Assembly (NCBI GenBank): GCA_963663525.2
Contig: CAXXHC010000003.1
Location: 1,674,001-1,738,000 of the forward strand
Source: G963663525 sp963663525
Lineage (GTDB): Bacteria; Myxococcota_A; SURF-8; G963663525
Length of the DNA: 64,000 nt
Direction of reading: 5' to 3'
The notes below the pieces were generated by a model. The model saw only the letters and a list, made by a program, of their open reading frames with translations. It was not told where the DNA came from and searched no databases. Position 1 is the first letter of the stretch; every line of letters starts with the position of its first letter. A program made the position numbers and the translations under genes. Of the stretch, positions 32,420 through 41,278 are shown piece after piece.

Positions 32420-34834
32420 ATGAGAACGCGAACCTACAAAACGGCGGTATGCCTCATCGTTTCATTTCTTATCGCATGGAGTGTTCACGCCGAGGAATCC
32501 GAATCCATTCCCGCTCTGCAAAACGAGCAGTACGTACTTCTTCGTTTGTCTCCCGATTCGAAAGCTGAAATCGAACACTACATGGGGGATGAGGAAGCAA
32601 CGTTGATTGTAAAAAATCCTGTACCCAACACCATTGAAATGCTGGCTTCCCAAGAGGGAAACCTGATGGTTGATGTAAAACGCAAAAGCTTGATCGGCGA
32701 CGAACTGCGCGTGGGTCTGGAACTGGCCCGCCCGGATATTCGGATTCATATCAAGGTCTTGGAGCATCCGAAGTCCTTGACGCTCGGATTTTTTACATCG
32801 GTTCAGAGGCCGTTACCGAGTCTTGAAAATCTGCTGTTGTTGCTGCCTTCCGCCTATCCTCCGAGCGAACCTGTGATGGTGATGCCTCCGCGTCCCTCGA
32901 AACATCCCTGTCAAGGCATATCGGGAATCGATAAAACCATCGAGGCTGCCGATCAGGGACATCGGTTGAGCAAAGAGTATCTTCAGTACGCGAAAAAATA
33001 CGTCCGAAATGAGTTGTGCCAATCGTATATCGAGGCTTTGAACGCCGAGGCTATTCTGAAATCGGGTGAAAACGTAGTTGATGCCGAAAACTGGGCCTTT
33101 GCGATGTCGGAAGCGCCGATTTGGAAAAACTACCGGGATTTGTACGAATACTATGCGTTCGTAGCTGCAAACGTTCTGATCGATCTGAGTTTGTTTCCCG
33201 AGGCCGAATTGTTGCTGGCGAAAATGGATCAAGCGGCGGATGATACCCTCATTCCGTATGTAAAGCTCACTCTGTCGCGATTTTTCCTGCAACAACAGAA
33301 GTATGAAGAGGCGTCGATCGTACTGGACCGTTTGCTCACCAAATTCCGGAAAGGAACTTGGCGCTATCATGCCTTTTTAAATGCAACGATTGTGACGACA
33401 AGGACGAACGATCGCGAAAAAACACGCGCACTCGCGTTGGATGCCGAAAAAACGTTGCGTGCCGACGAAAAGGACGGAGGTGCGTTGTGGTTGATCGGAG
33501 CCGAGGCGGCTTTGGCGCTGAACGACTACAAAAACGCGAGTAAATTGTACAAATACGCGATGAAGGTTGGCGGAGAATGGGACAGAAGCTTGGCCCTCAT
33601 GCGCCTTGGAGAATTGGCCGCCATTAAAAATCCGAATACATCGGGAGTTCGTTCGGCACACAGGTTTTTCGATATGGCTCGAAAAAGCCAGCCCAACATC
33701 TACTTCACGCAAATCCTACGTTTCAAAGAAGAGCTGATTTACGATATTTTAACGAGTGAAATCGTAGATTTACGGAAAATCGAGGACGCATTCGCGGATG
33801 CTTTCCAGCCGAGTGCCCGTTTGGAAATCGCATATGCCATGGCCAAGATTCATATCGAGCGTGGCGAATCGCGAAAGGCGTTGAACTGGCTTTTGCCTCT
33901 GCTCGATGACAAATCGTATGTTCGTGAAGAAAACAAGGTCGTCAAGGCACTGACTCAGGCCGTCAACGATATTATCGGTCACTTTGCTCGTTCCGGGCAG
34001 TGGCTCGAAGTGGCACGTTCCTACGAAGGTGAATTGGAGCCGTTCCGAGGAATGCTGGACAATGAATCCCTCATCGCCGTATCGGATGCCTACTATCATT
34101 TGAACCTACCGAAAAACTCTGTTGAGATGTTGATGTGGATTATGAATACCCGCAATCCGTCCAAGCAGAGCGAATACATGACCGCGAAACTCGCGGAAGC
34201 GTATGGGGCGATGAAAGATCATTTCCGTTTCGAAATGGTGGCCAAATACTATCTTTCACGTTTTCCCAGATCCCCTCACAAATGGAAAATCCTCATCCTC
34301 GAAGTTCGGTCCCTGTTGCAGCAGGATCGTTTCGAGGAGGCGGATCAGCGATTCAAGACACTTTGGGATCTGGTGCCGGACGGCGACCCCAAAGCCGAAG
34401 CCGATCTCCTGATGGCGGAACTGTGCACCCGGCAAAATCGTTTTGACGAAGCCGCAAACCATTTCGTGAAAGTTCTCCAATCGGATACGACCGAAGACGT
34501 GGAAATCGAACGTATCGGAACGATGCTTCTATCTCCATGTATGCAAAACTGTTCCCTAGATACAAGCGAGAAGCTTCTTGCCGTGGCATCGGATTGGGAC
34601 AATGGACGACTTGTGGACGATGCTGTGCGGTTTTTCGCGAAAATGCGCGATGTTTCCATGAAGGATAACGAGGTTGTCTCGGTTGTTGCCAAGGAACGTC
34701 AGGCGAGCGGGAAGCCTTCGAAAAAAGAAGAAAAAAGCAACAAGCTTTGGCGAGATCTGCTGGAACTGGCGCCGGAATTGCCGGAACTGAAGGAAATCGC
34801 AGAGAAAAAGCGGAAGGAAAATCTCACCAACTGA
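32420..34834 (+). CDS. Periplasmic TPR protein, PflA-like candidate
   Basis: 804 residues from ATG 32420 (an ATG with no clear ribosome site). A Sec signal peptide (TAVCLIVSFLIAWSVHA) is followed by a beta-rich domain of about 100 residues (YVLLRLSPDSKAEIEHYM ... LIVKNPVPNTIEMLA ... VLEHPKSLTLGFF) and then, to the C-terminus, a long superhelix of tetratricopeptide-like repeats (for example LFPEAELLLAKMDQAADDTLIPYVKLTLSRFFLQQQKYEEASIVLDRLL). This layout (signal, beta-sandwich, TPR solenoid, about 800 residues) resembles the Campylobacter flagellar-disk protein PflA. Position between the flagellar regulator and the flgB operon supports a motor accessory role. Assignment is by architecture, not by close similarity. 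Confidence 0.7.
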   Translation: MRTRTYKTAVCLIVSFLIAWSVHAEESESIPALQNEQYVLLRLSPDSKAEIEHYMGDEEATLIVKNPVPNTIEMLASQEGNLMVDVKRKSLIGDELRVGLELARPDIRIHIKVLEHPKSLTLGFFTSVQRPLPSLENLLLLLPSAYPPSEPVMVMPPRPSKHPCQGISGIDKTIEAADQGHRLSKEYLQYAKKYVRNELCQSYIEALNAEAILKSGENVVDAENWAFAMSEAPIWKNYRDLYEYYAFVAANVLIDLSLFPEAELLLAKMDQAADDTLIPYVKLTLSRFFLQQQKYEEASIVLDRLLTKFRKGTWRYHAFLNATIVTTRTNDREKTRALALDAEKTLRADEKDGGALWLIGAEAALALNDYKNASKLYKYAMKVGGEWDRSLALMRLGELAAIKNPNTSGVRSAHRFFDMARKSQPNIYFTQILRFKEELIYDILTSEIVDLRKIEDAFADAFQPSARLEIAYAMAKIHIERGESRKALNWLLPLLDDKSYVREENKVVKALTQAVNDIIGHFARSGQWLEVARSYEGELEPFRGMLDNESLIAVSDAYYHLNLPKNSVEMLMWIMNTRNPSKQSEYMTAKLAEAYGAMKDHFRFEMVAKYYLSRFPRSPHKWKILILEVRSLLQQDRFEEADQRFKTLWDLVPDGDPKAEADLLMAELCTRQNRFDEAANHFVKVLQSDTTEDVEIERIGTMLLSPCMQNCSLDTSEKLLAVASDWDNGRLVDDAVRFFAKMRDVSMKDNEVVSVVAKERQASGKPSKKEEKSNKLWRDLLELAPELPELKEIAEKKRKENLTN

Positions 34835-34847
34835 TCGACGGAAACGA

Positions 34848-35405
34848 ATGGCCATGAAATCGGTACAACAAGAACGAAACTCCTTGTTTTTATCTATCAA
34901 CGGTACGGGATTGGCCGAAGGACGACGGCCCGAACTCGACGAATTCGACCTTCCACTGCGAGGCGTGGCCTTGGCGGATTCTCCGGTGCTGATCGAAGGC
35001 GGCCAAGCCCAGGACCGAGTTCGGGTCAGCCATCGCCTTCACGAACTTGGACGCAGGGCTGACCTGCCGATTTCGCAATGCACGAACCAAAACGAGGCTA
35101 CCGAAGCGCTGGAAGCTTTCATGCAAAGCCATTTCGAAGATCTTCCGGTGGGGACGTGGATATTCCACCGAGTCGATAAGTGGTCGAAAACTCTTCAGAA
35201 AAAACTGGAAACAATTCTGGCCGGCATCGACGAATGCCGCCTGAATGGTGAATCTCTGCACGAGCGAATTCCCCGTATTCAGGTCGTGGTCGGGGATGAA
35301 GACGCGCGAGCTTCGCTGATTCCGGAACTGTTCAGAAGGCTGACTTTTTTCCACATCGTGCTTGGAGAAAAGCGGATCAAAATCAAGAAGGCGAGCAACC
35401 GATGA
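34848..35405 (+). CDS. Degenerate sigma-54-type AAA+ protein (pseudo-ATPase) heading the flgB operon
   Basis: The 185-residue product looks like a shrunken central domain of an NtrC-type activator. SPVLIEGGQAQDRVRVSHRLHELGRRADLP matches the frame of VLIxGExGTGKxxxAxxIHxxSxRxxxP but with the Walker A Gly-Lys-Ser lost. GTWIFHRVDKWSKTLQKKLETILA parallels GTLFLDEIxELxxxLQxKLLxxLQ with the Walker B acids lost, and IPRIQVVVGDED...LIPELFRRLTFFHIVLGEKRI parallels the end of that domain. No GAFTGA loop, receiver or HTH remains. It overlaps flgB by four bases (ATGA), so it is co-translated with the rod genes. Possible regulator that binds or caps a genuine AAA+ partner; this is inference. Confidence 0.65.
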   Translation: MAMKSVQQERNSLFLSINGTGLAEGRRPELDEFDLPLRGVALADSPVLIEGGQAQDRVRVSHRLHELGRRADLPISQCTNQNEATEALEAFMQSHFEDLPVGTWIFHRVDKWSKTLQKKLETILAGIDECRLNGESLHERIPRIQVVVGDEDARASLIPELFRRLTFFHIVLGEKRIKIKKASNR

Positions 35406-35764
35406 ACGACTTCAGCGATAAAATGCTTCCCTGGCTTCGTACGGCCCTCGATTTGAGCTACCGACGCAGTACGTTGCTTGGAGCGAATGTTTCGAATATC
35501 GACACTCCGGGGTATCAGCCCAAAGACATTGCATTCGAAGGATACCTGGAAAGGGAGCTGAAGACCCACGATCCCGGATCTTCCACGCCTCCGCCGATCG
35601 AAACCCGGAGAAACACCGAGCCTGGTCCCGACGGGAACGCCGTGGATCTTGAGGATGAGATGGTGCAGTTCACTTCCAACCAGTTTTTCTACGGTCTGGC
35701 AACGGAGGTGATGAATCGGAAGCTTTCCCTGCTGCGCTATTCCATTGATGAAGGAGGACGTTAA
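35402..35764 (+). CDS. flgB: Flagellar proximal rod protein FlgB
   Basis: FlgB is the first rod subunit above the MS ring. LDLSYRRSTLLGANVSNIDTPGYQPKDIAFE and the C-terminal DLEDEMVQFTSNQFFYGLATEVMNRKLSLLRYSI are family hallmarks. 120 residues is slightly short but normal. Overlaps the preceding gene by four bases; flgC follows after two bases. Confidence 0.96.
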   Translation: MNDFSDKMLPWLRTALDLSYRRSTLLGANVSNIDTPGYQPKDIAFEGYLERELKTHDPGSSTPPPIETRRNTEPGPDGNAVDLEDEMVQFTSNQFFYGLATEVMNRKLSLLRYSIDEGGR

Positions 35765-35766
35765 TC

Positions 35767-36216
35767 ATGCCGCTCAATACATTTCAGATGATGCAACTGG
35801 CGGGAAACAGCCTGTCCGTTCAGCGCACGAGGCTGGATGTCGTATCGGCCAACCTTGCAAACGCCCAGACGACCCGGACGCCCGATGGCGGCCCCTATAA
35901 AAAACGAAGCGTCTATCTCGAAGAGCAGGCGCTTCGGGACCGTTTCGGCAACGAACTGTCCGAGGCGATGCAAAGTGGCGTCAAGGGAGTGGCCGTGTCC
36001 GAGATCAAGGAGGACGAAAGTGCACCTCGCCTGGAATACGACCCCGGACACCCGGACGCCAACGAGGACGGCTACGTTGCCTATCCCAACGTCAACTCGA
36101 TGGAGGAAATGGTGGATATGATTACCATTATGCGCTCGTACCAAGCCAACCTCCAGGTGTTTTCCGCCGCGCGTGAAATGGCTCAACGTGCCTTGAATAT
36201 GGGGAGGAATTCCTGA
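35767..36216 (+). CDS. flgC: Flagellar rod protein FlgC
   Basis: FlgC is a proximal rod subunit. LAGNSLSVQRTRLDVVSANLANAQTTRTPDGGPYKKRSV and the C-terminal YVAYPNVNSMEEMVDMITIMRSYQANLQVFSAAREMAQRALNMG are typical. Its ATG is preceded by GGAGG, and its stop overlaps the fliE start. Confidence 0.97.
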   Translation: MPLNTFQMMQLAGNSLSVQRTRLDVVSANLANAQTTRTPDGGPYKKRSVYLEEQALRDRFGNELSEAMQSGVKGVAVSEIKEDESAPRLEYDPGHPDANEDGYVAYPNVNSMEEMVDMITIMRSYQANLQVFSAAREMAQRALNMGRNS

Positions 36217-36509
36217 TGAACACCATCGACGGACCGATGAAAATCCAGCCGATCAATCAGCAACCGATTTCCAGCGTCGAGCCGAGTGAAGGCAGTCAGT
36301 TCTCGAAAGATCTTCTCCAGGCCATTCAAGACACCAACGAAGCCACGAAAAAAGCGGATGAGGAAGGTGTGAAAGCATTGATCGGGAACGGATCGCCGCA
36401 CGAGGCGATGATCGCCCTGACCGAGGCCGAGTTGAAATTCCGCATGATGACCCAGGCCAGAAACAAGCTTGTCGAAGCCTACCGCGAAGTGATGCGCATG
36501 AACATGTAA
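36216..36509 (+). CDS. fliE: Flagellar hook-basal body protein FliE
   Basis: FliE joins the rod to the MS ring and export gate. 97 residues with the conserved C-terminus LIGNGSPHEAMIALTEAELKFRMMTQARNKLVEAYREVMRMNM. GAGG precedes the ATG; gene is one base into flgC's stop. Confidence 0.96.
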   Translation: MNTIDGPMKIQPINQQPISSVEPSEGSQFSKDLLQAIQDTNEATKKADEEGVKALIGNGSPHEAMIALTEAELKFRMMTQARNKLVEAYREVMRMNM

Positions 36510-36561
36510 TGTCCCTCACTCATGCAACCCGTGAATGCAACCGTATGAAGAGGCAAGACAG

Positions 36562-38151
36562 ATGATGAAGTGGATCGAACTGGTCAGAACGTGGTGGACG
36601 GATGCAAGCGCCGTGATGCGCTCGATGCTGGTTTTCGCCGCAATAGCTGCGGTGGCGACCGGAATCTTTTTTTTGTCTCACGATGCCAATAGCGGGTTCG
36701 TGCCTCTATACAGCAGATTGTCCCCGGAAGACGCCGCGGAAATCGTGGCGGAGCTTAAAAGTCTGAAAATTCCATATGAATTGTCCGGACAAGGCTCCAC
36801 CATTCTCGTGGATAAGAATTCAGTGCATCAACTGCGCCTGGATATGGCTTCCGCAGGTCTACCAAGAGGGGGAGGCGTAGGATTCGAGATTTTCGACCGC
36901 ACCGCCGTGATGATGACGAACTTCACGCAACGTGTGAATTTTACAAGGGCTTTGCAGGGGGAACTGGCTCGCACGATCTCCCAGCTTCCCCAGGTGGAAA
37001 GCGCTAGGGTGCATCTGGCGTTGCCGAAAGATTCGCTGTTCACACGGGAAAAAAAGGAACCTTCCGCAAGCGTGTACGTCAAACTGATGCGTGGGCGCAA
37101 GCTCTCGGATCGGCAGATCGCGGGCATTACCCACCTCGTGTCCACGGCGATTGAGGGTATGAGTGCCGAACGGGTGACGGTGCTCGACGGCGAGGGTCGG
37201 CTGATGGGTCCGCCGCCGGACGACGGCACGGGAAACGGCGGAACCTCCCGAATGATGGCCTTTTTGCATTCGCACGAATCGCGCCTGGAAAACCGCCTCG
37301 TGCAGCTTCTTGAACCCATTGTCGGGCAGGGGCGCGTTGTGGCGCGGGTTTCCGCCGAGATGGACCTCGATCGAATGGAAGCCACGGAGGAAAGTTTCGA
37401 CCCGGACGGTCTCGTGGTGAAAAGCGAAAATAAAACCAGCGAAAGCACGGCCTCCGGGTACGATGAAGCCGGAGGCGCCAGCGGTGCATCAGGCAACCTT
37501 CCCCAGCCCACCGGCGGAAATCAGATCCAAATTGGCGCGAAAAAGAACAGTTCTGCACGAAGTGTCACGAATGTGAACTACGCGGTACCGAAAAAAGTCA
37601 AGCATATCAGTCGCCCATTGGGTTCGATCAAGCGGCTTTCCGTCGCCGTACTGATCGATTCCACCGTTCCTTCGACCGGCGATACGACCGAGGGTGAGGG
37701 TGAGGGAACTGTAGTAGGAGGAGCCGAAACGCCCGCAGCCAACGCCAACCTCAATGAATCGATGGTGGCCGAACTGGTGAAAAGCGCGGTCGGTTTCAAC
37801 GAGACGCGCGGCGACCGTGTGGAAATCATGATGACGCCGTTTTTCAAGCCGGAAATTCCCGATATGGCGGCGGTGGAAGCCGAAAAAGGTCTTGGAGCCG
37901 AATGGATGGCTATCGCGGGGGGCAGCGTCGCCCTCGTGGTGTTCATGCTCGGCGGAACACTCTTCCTGCATAGCCGCCGCAAAGCCAGACTGATGGAAAT
38001 GCTCCAACTTCAGCAGCGACGTGAAAAGGAAAGCACCGACGTGGAGGCCCCCAAAGATCCTGCCCAGGTCTTGCGTGAAAACGTGCGCCAACTTGCTCGA
38101 AACGATCTCAAGGCCGCTGCACAGTTGATGAAAGAATGGATCGCAGCCTAA
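36562..38151 (+). CDS. fliF: Flagellar MS-ring protein FliF
   Basis: FliF forms the MS ring. ATG 36562 follows AAGAGG by eight bases; the ATG at 36535 lacks a ribosome site. Two membrane helices bracket the protein (MLVFAAIAAVATGIFFLSHD near residue 22 and IAGGSVALVVFMLGGTLFLHS near 465). The ring-building motifs (VPLYSRLSPEDAAEIVAELKSLKIPYELSGQGSTILV; RVNFTRALQGELARTISQLPQVESARVHLALPK) and the C-terminal FliG-binding tail (DPAQVLRENVRQLARNDLKAAAQLMKEWIAA) are present. Normal length. Confidence 0.96.
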   Translation: MMKWIELVRTWWTDASAVMRSMLVFAAIAAVATGIFFLSHDANSGFVPLYSRLSPEDAAEIVAELKSLKIPYELSGQGSTILVDKNSVHQLRLDMASAGLPRGGGVGFEIFDRTAVMMTNFTQRVNFTRALQGELARTISQLPQVESARVHLALPKDSLFTREKKEPSASVYVKLMRGRKLSDRQIAGITHLVSTAIEGMSAERVTVLDGEGRLMGPPPDDGTGNGGTSRMMAFLHSHESRLENRLVQLLEPIVGQGRVVARVSAEMDLDRMEATEESFDPDGLVVKSENKTSESTASGYDEAGGASGASGNLPQPTGGNQIQIGAKKNSSARSVTNVNYAVPKKVKHISRPLGSIKRLSVAVLIDSTVPSTGDTTEGEGEGTVVGGAETPAANANLNESMVAELVKSAVGFNETRGDRVEIMMTPFFKPEIPDMAAVEAEKGLGAEWMAIAGGSVALVVFMLGGTLFLHSRRKARLMEMLQLQQRREKESTDVEAPKDPAQVLRENVRQLARNDLKAAAQLMKEWIAA

Positions 38152-39183
38152 ATGGCGACAGGTGAAAAGATGCCCGCGAAAGCTCAACAAAGTGAAGAGG
38201 TCAATGGCGCGTTGAAAGCTGCCATCCTGCTCGTCCACCTCAACGAAAACGATGCCGCCGAAATGTTCAACCTGATGACTCGGCGTGAAATCCGCATGTT
38301 GTCCATGGCGGCGCGGGAAATGAACAAACTGCCACTGGACCAGGTGGATGTCGTGCTCAACGAGTTCGTGGAGGAAATGTACCAGGGAATCGCGGAATTA
38401 CGCGGAGGCGCGGAATACGTCGTCGAACTGGCCGAAAAAAGCCTCGGTGTGGAAAAGGCGAGGGAGGTACTGCAGGAGACCGAAAGCGACGTCCTATTGG
38501 ATGCCCTTTCGGAACTCGATACCCGCACGCTGGGAAACCTGCTGCGCAAAGAGCATCCCCAGACCGTTGCGCTGATTTTATCCCACCTCGACCCGGTGCG
38601 AGCCGGGGAAGTGCTCGCTTTGCTGCCTGAAGAGAAACAGCCCGAAATGCTGCGGCGCGTGGCCAAATTGGAAAGCGTGAGCCCGGATGTCATCAAGCTG
38701 CTGGCCGATGCCTTTGTCAACGAAGTGCAGATCAGCGGAGGGAAGGGAATTTACTCCAAAGTCGGTGGAATCAACGTGGTGGCCGACATCATGAATTCCA
38801 TGGAAAAGAGCAGCGAGCAGCAATTGATGACCAACCTTGAGGAGATCGACCAGAACCTCGCCGACGAAGTCCGACAGCTCATGTTCGTCTTCGACGATAT
38901 CGTATACCTGGACGATCGGGGCATTCAGACGCTGCTGAAGGAAATCGAACGCGAAACCCTCGTGCTGGCGCTTAAGGCCGCCGATGAGGAGTTGAAAGAG
39001 CGTGTCTTCAAGAACCTTTCCTCGCGTGCGGTGGAAATGATTATCGACGATATGGAAGGCCGTGGGCCTGTGCGTCTGAGCGATGTGGAGAAAGCCCAGG
39101 CCGAAATCGTCCAGGTGGCGTTGAAACTTTCCGATACGGGATTGATCGAACTGACCAAGGGTGACGGCGATGACTTTGTTTGA
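38152..39183 (+). CDS. fliG: Flagellar motor switch protein FliG
   Basis: FliG transmits torque from stators to the ring. 343 residues with the EHPQT motif (LLRKEHPQTVALILSHLDPVRAGEVLALLPEEKQPEMLRRVA), the middle domain, and the C-terminal charged torque helix (LKEIERETLVLALKAADEELKERVFKNLSSRAVEMIIDDME). Starts directly at fliF's stop. Overlaps fliH. Confidence 0.97.
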   Translation: MATGEKMPAKAQQSEEVNGALKAAILLVHLNENDAAEMFNLMTRREIRMLSMAAREMNKLPLDQVDVVLNEFVEEMYQGIAELRGGAEYVVELAEKSLGVEKAREVLQETESDVLLDALSELDTRTLGNLLRKEHPQTVALILSHLDPVRAGEVLALLPEEKQPEMLRRVAKLESVSPDVIKLLADAFVNEVQISGGKGIYSKVGGINVVADIMNSMEKSSEQQLMTNLEEIDQNLADEVRQLMFVFDDIVYLDDRGIQTLLKEIERETLVLALKAADEELKERVFKNLSSRAVEMIIDDMEGRGPVRLSDVEKAQAEIVQVALKLSDTGLIELTKGDGDDFV

Positions 39184-39898
39184 TCGAAATGGTTCATCGG
39201 GCTCGAACACCGCCTCCTTGTTTGGTTCCGAACCGCAGCCGAAAGCCGAAGTGAAGGTCTTTTGTTTCGACGATGTAAGCGAAGGAATTCAGGAGGCTGT
39301 GGTCGAAGCCGAAGCCCCGGAGGACGAAAGTCATATCGTGCCGCCTGAAGAGGCAGAAGCAGAAAAACAACGCGAGGAAACCGAGCGGCGGCTCGCGGAT
39401 GTGGAGAGGGAAGCCTATCGGCGCGGGATGGAGGATGCCCGAAGGGAAACCTACGAAGAGTTGGAAAAACTATCGCAGCGCATGACGGGCGCTATCGCTT
39501 ACCTGCACAACGCGCTTTCGAAGGCCGAAAAGTCCATGACCCACGAAGCGCTCGCCCTGGCGTTGATGGTGGCCGAGAAAATCGTCTCCCGTAAAATCGC
39601 AGAAGATACGGAGGCCTTGATCTCCACCGTCGTTTCCACTTCCGAAGTCTTGGAAGGCAACGCGCCATTGCGTATTGTCTGCAATACGCACAACGCAGAA
39701 CGCCTGCGGAGCATTTTCGACGACCTGAGCGTCAATATCGGCGTCGAGGGCGTGGCCGTGGAAGAAGATTCCCGCATGGGCAACGGCGATTTCATGCTGT
39801 ATCAGGGCGTGACGAATCTGGACGCCCGCATGAAAACCAGACTGGGCCGCATTGAAAAAGCCCTGTTTCGAGAACTTGGCCTGGAAGTCAATCGATAA
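39170..39898 (+). CDS. fliH: Flagellar export regulator FliH
   Basis: FliH holds FliI and tethers it to the C ring. Start ATG 39170 (AAGG upstream); an in-frame GTG at 39161 is possible. A long acidic N-terminal stretch is followed by a coiled coil (RRLADVEREAYRRGMEDARRETYEELEKLSQRM) with a few GxxxG-like contacts and the C-terminal V-ATPase E-subunit-like domain (ALALALMVAEKIVSRKIAEDTEALI). Overlaps fliG by 14 bases. Confidence 0.9.
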   Translation: MTLFDRNGSSGSNTASLFGSEPQPKAEVKVFCFDDVSEGIQEAVVEAEAPEDESHIVPPEEAEAEKQREETERRLADVEREAYRRGMEDARRETYEELEKLSQRMTGAIAYLHNALSKAEKSMTHEALALALMVAEKIVSRKIAEDTEALISTVVSTSEVLEGNAPLRIVCNTHNAERLRSIFDDLSVNIGVEGVAVEEDSRMGNGDFMLYQGVTNLDARMKTRLGRIEKALFRELGLEVNR

Positions 39899-39961
39899 AT
39901 GATTTCAGGTGGATAGTCCTCAGGTCTGTCAGGCAAAACCCCACGAAAAGGAGGAGTCGGC

Positions 39962-41278
39962 GTGTCGATACTCGATCTCGAAGGCTGTCAGCGCGCGTTG
40001 GCCGAACCGGATCTCATCAGCGGTGGAAGCGTAACCAGAGTGACGGGAGATACGGTGGAAGCGTCGTTGTCCTGCGCGCAAACCGGAGCGATATACTGCA
40101 TTCCGGGAGAAGGCAACCGAGAAAATCTGCTGGCCGAGGTCATCGGTTTTCGTAATGAAAACACGATCTTGGCACCATTTGGTTCTCCACGGGGCATCGG
40201 TCCGGGAGATGCAGTGCTGCCGGAGGGGCTGACGGACGAGCAGGAGGTTTCCGACGCGGTGATGGGGCGCATTCTGGACGCTTTCGGGCGACCGCTCGAC
40301 GCCGGACCCGTACCGAATGCGAAACATCGAGTGCCGTTGTATCGTCAGGCGCCCAATCCGCTGCAACGCGAGCCGATCCGGGACGTGTTGGCGACGGGAA
40401 TCGCCGCGCTGGACGGAATGATGACGGTTGGTCGTGGGCAGCGAATGGGGATTTTCGCCGGTGCGGGCGTGGGAAAAAGCACGCTTTTGGGCATGATTGC
40501 ACGTTTCAGCGAAGCGGACGTGAACGTGATCTGTCTTGTCGGTGAGCGTGGACGCGAAGTGCGGGGGTTCATCGAGCAGGAACTGGGCGAAGAGGGGCTG
40601 GCCCGGTCGGTGGTGCTGGTAGCGGCGGGAGATCAGGCGCCGATCCTGCGTCTGCGTGTTGCCTTCTTGGCTACCACTATGGCGGAATACTTTCGCGACC
40701 GGGGACGCAAGGTGCTGTTGCTGATGGATTCCATCACTCGTCTGGCCCAGGCGATGCGCGAAATCGGTCTTGCAGCGGGAGAACCGCCCACAACGCGGGG
40801 CTATACGCCTTCGGTTTTCAGTACGTTGCCGAAGCTGGTCGAGCGTGCCGGAAACGGAGAGGGCAGGGGGACCATGACGGCTTTCTATACGGTGCTTGTC
40901 GATGGGGACGACATGACCGAGCCCGTCGCCGACGCCATGCGGGGATTGCTGGACGGCCACATCGTATTGTCCCGAAGACTGGCCGAGTCGGGTCATTTTC
41001 CCGCCATCGATATTTCCGGTTCATTGTCCCGGCTGGCCGTGGAGATCGTCGATAAATCTCACATGGAGGTTTCACGGAAGGTTCGGGAAGTGTACACCCT
41101 TCGAAACGAAGTGGCTGATTTGCTCCAAGTCGGAGCCTATAAAAAGGGTTCCGATCCGGAAACGGACCGCGCGATTCAACTTTTTCCAAAGCTGGCCGAT
41201 TTCTTTATCCAAGAGCGATCGGAGTTTCGTCCTTTCGAATCGACCCTTGGGGGTCTGCAAACGTTGTTGGGACCGTAA
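39962..41278 (+). CDS. fliI: Flagellar export ATPase FliI
   Basis: FliI drives export. 438 residues with Walker A GAGVGKST (near residue 170), Walker B VLLLMDSITRLAQAMREI, and the F1/V1-type hallmarks ICLVGERGREVRGFIE and GRGTMTAFYTVLVDGDDMTEPVADAMRGLLDGHIVLSR. The GTG start at 39962 follows GGAGTCGG. It lies between fliH and the MotE-like gene. Confidence 0.97.
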   Translation: MSILDLEGCQRALAEPDLISGGSVTRVTGDTVEASLSCAQTGAIYCIPGEGNRENLLAEVIGFRNENTILAPFGSPRGIGPGDAVLPEGLTDEQEVSDAVMGRILDAFGRPLDAGPVPNAKHRVPLYRQAPNPLQREPIRDVLATGIAALDGMMTVGRGQRMGIFAGAGVGKSTLLGMIARFSEADVNVICLVGERGREVRGFIEQELGEEGLARSVVLVAAGDQAPILRLRVAFLATTMAEYFRDRGRKVLLLMDSITRLAQAMREIGLAAGEPPTTRGYTPSVFSTLPKLVERAGNGEGRGTMTAFYTVLVDGDDMTEPVADAMRGLLDGHIVLSRRLAESGHFPAIDISGSLSRLAVEIVDKSHMEVSRKVREVYTLRNEVADLLQVGAYKKGSDPETDRAIQLFPKLADFFIQERSEFRPFESTLGGLQTLLGP

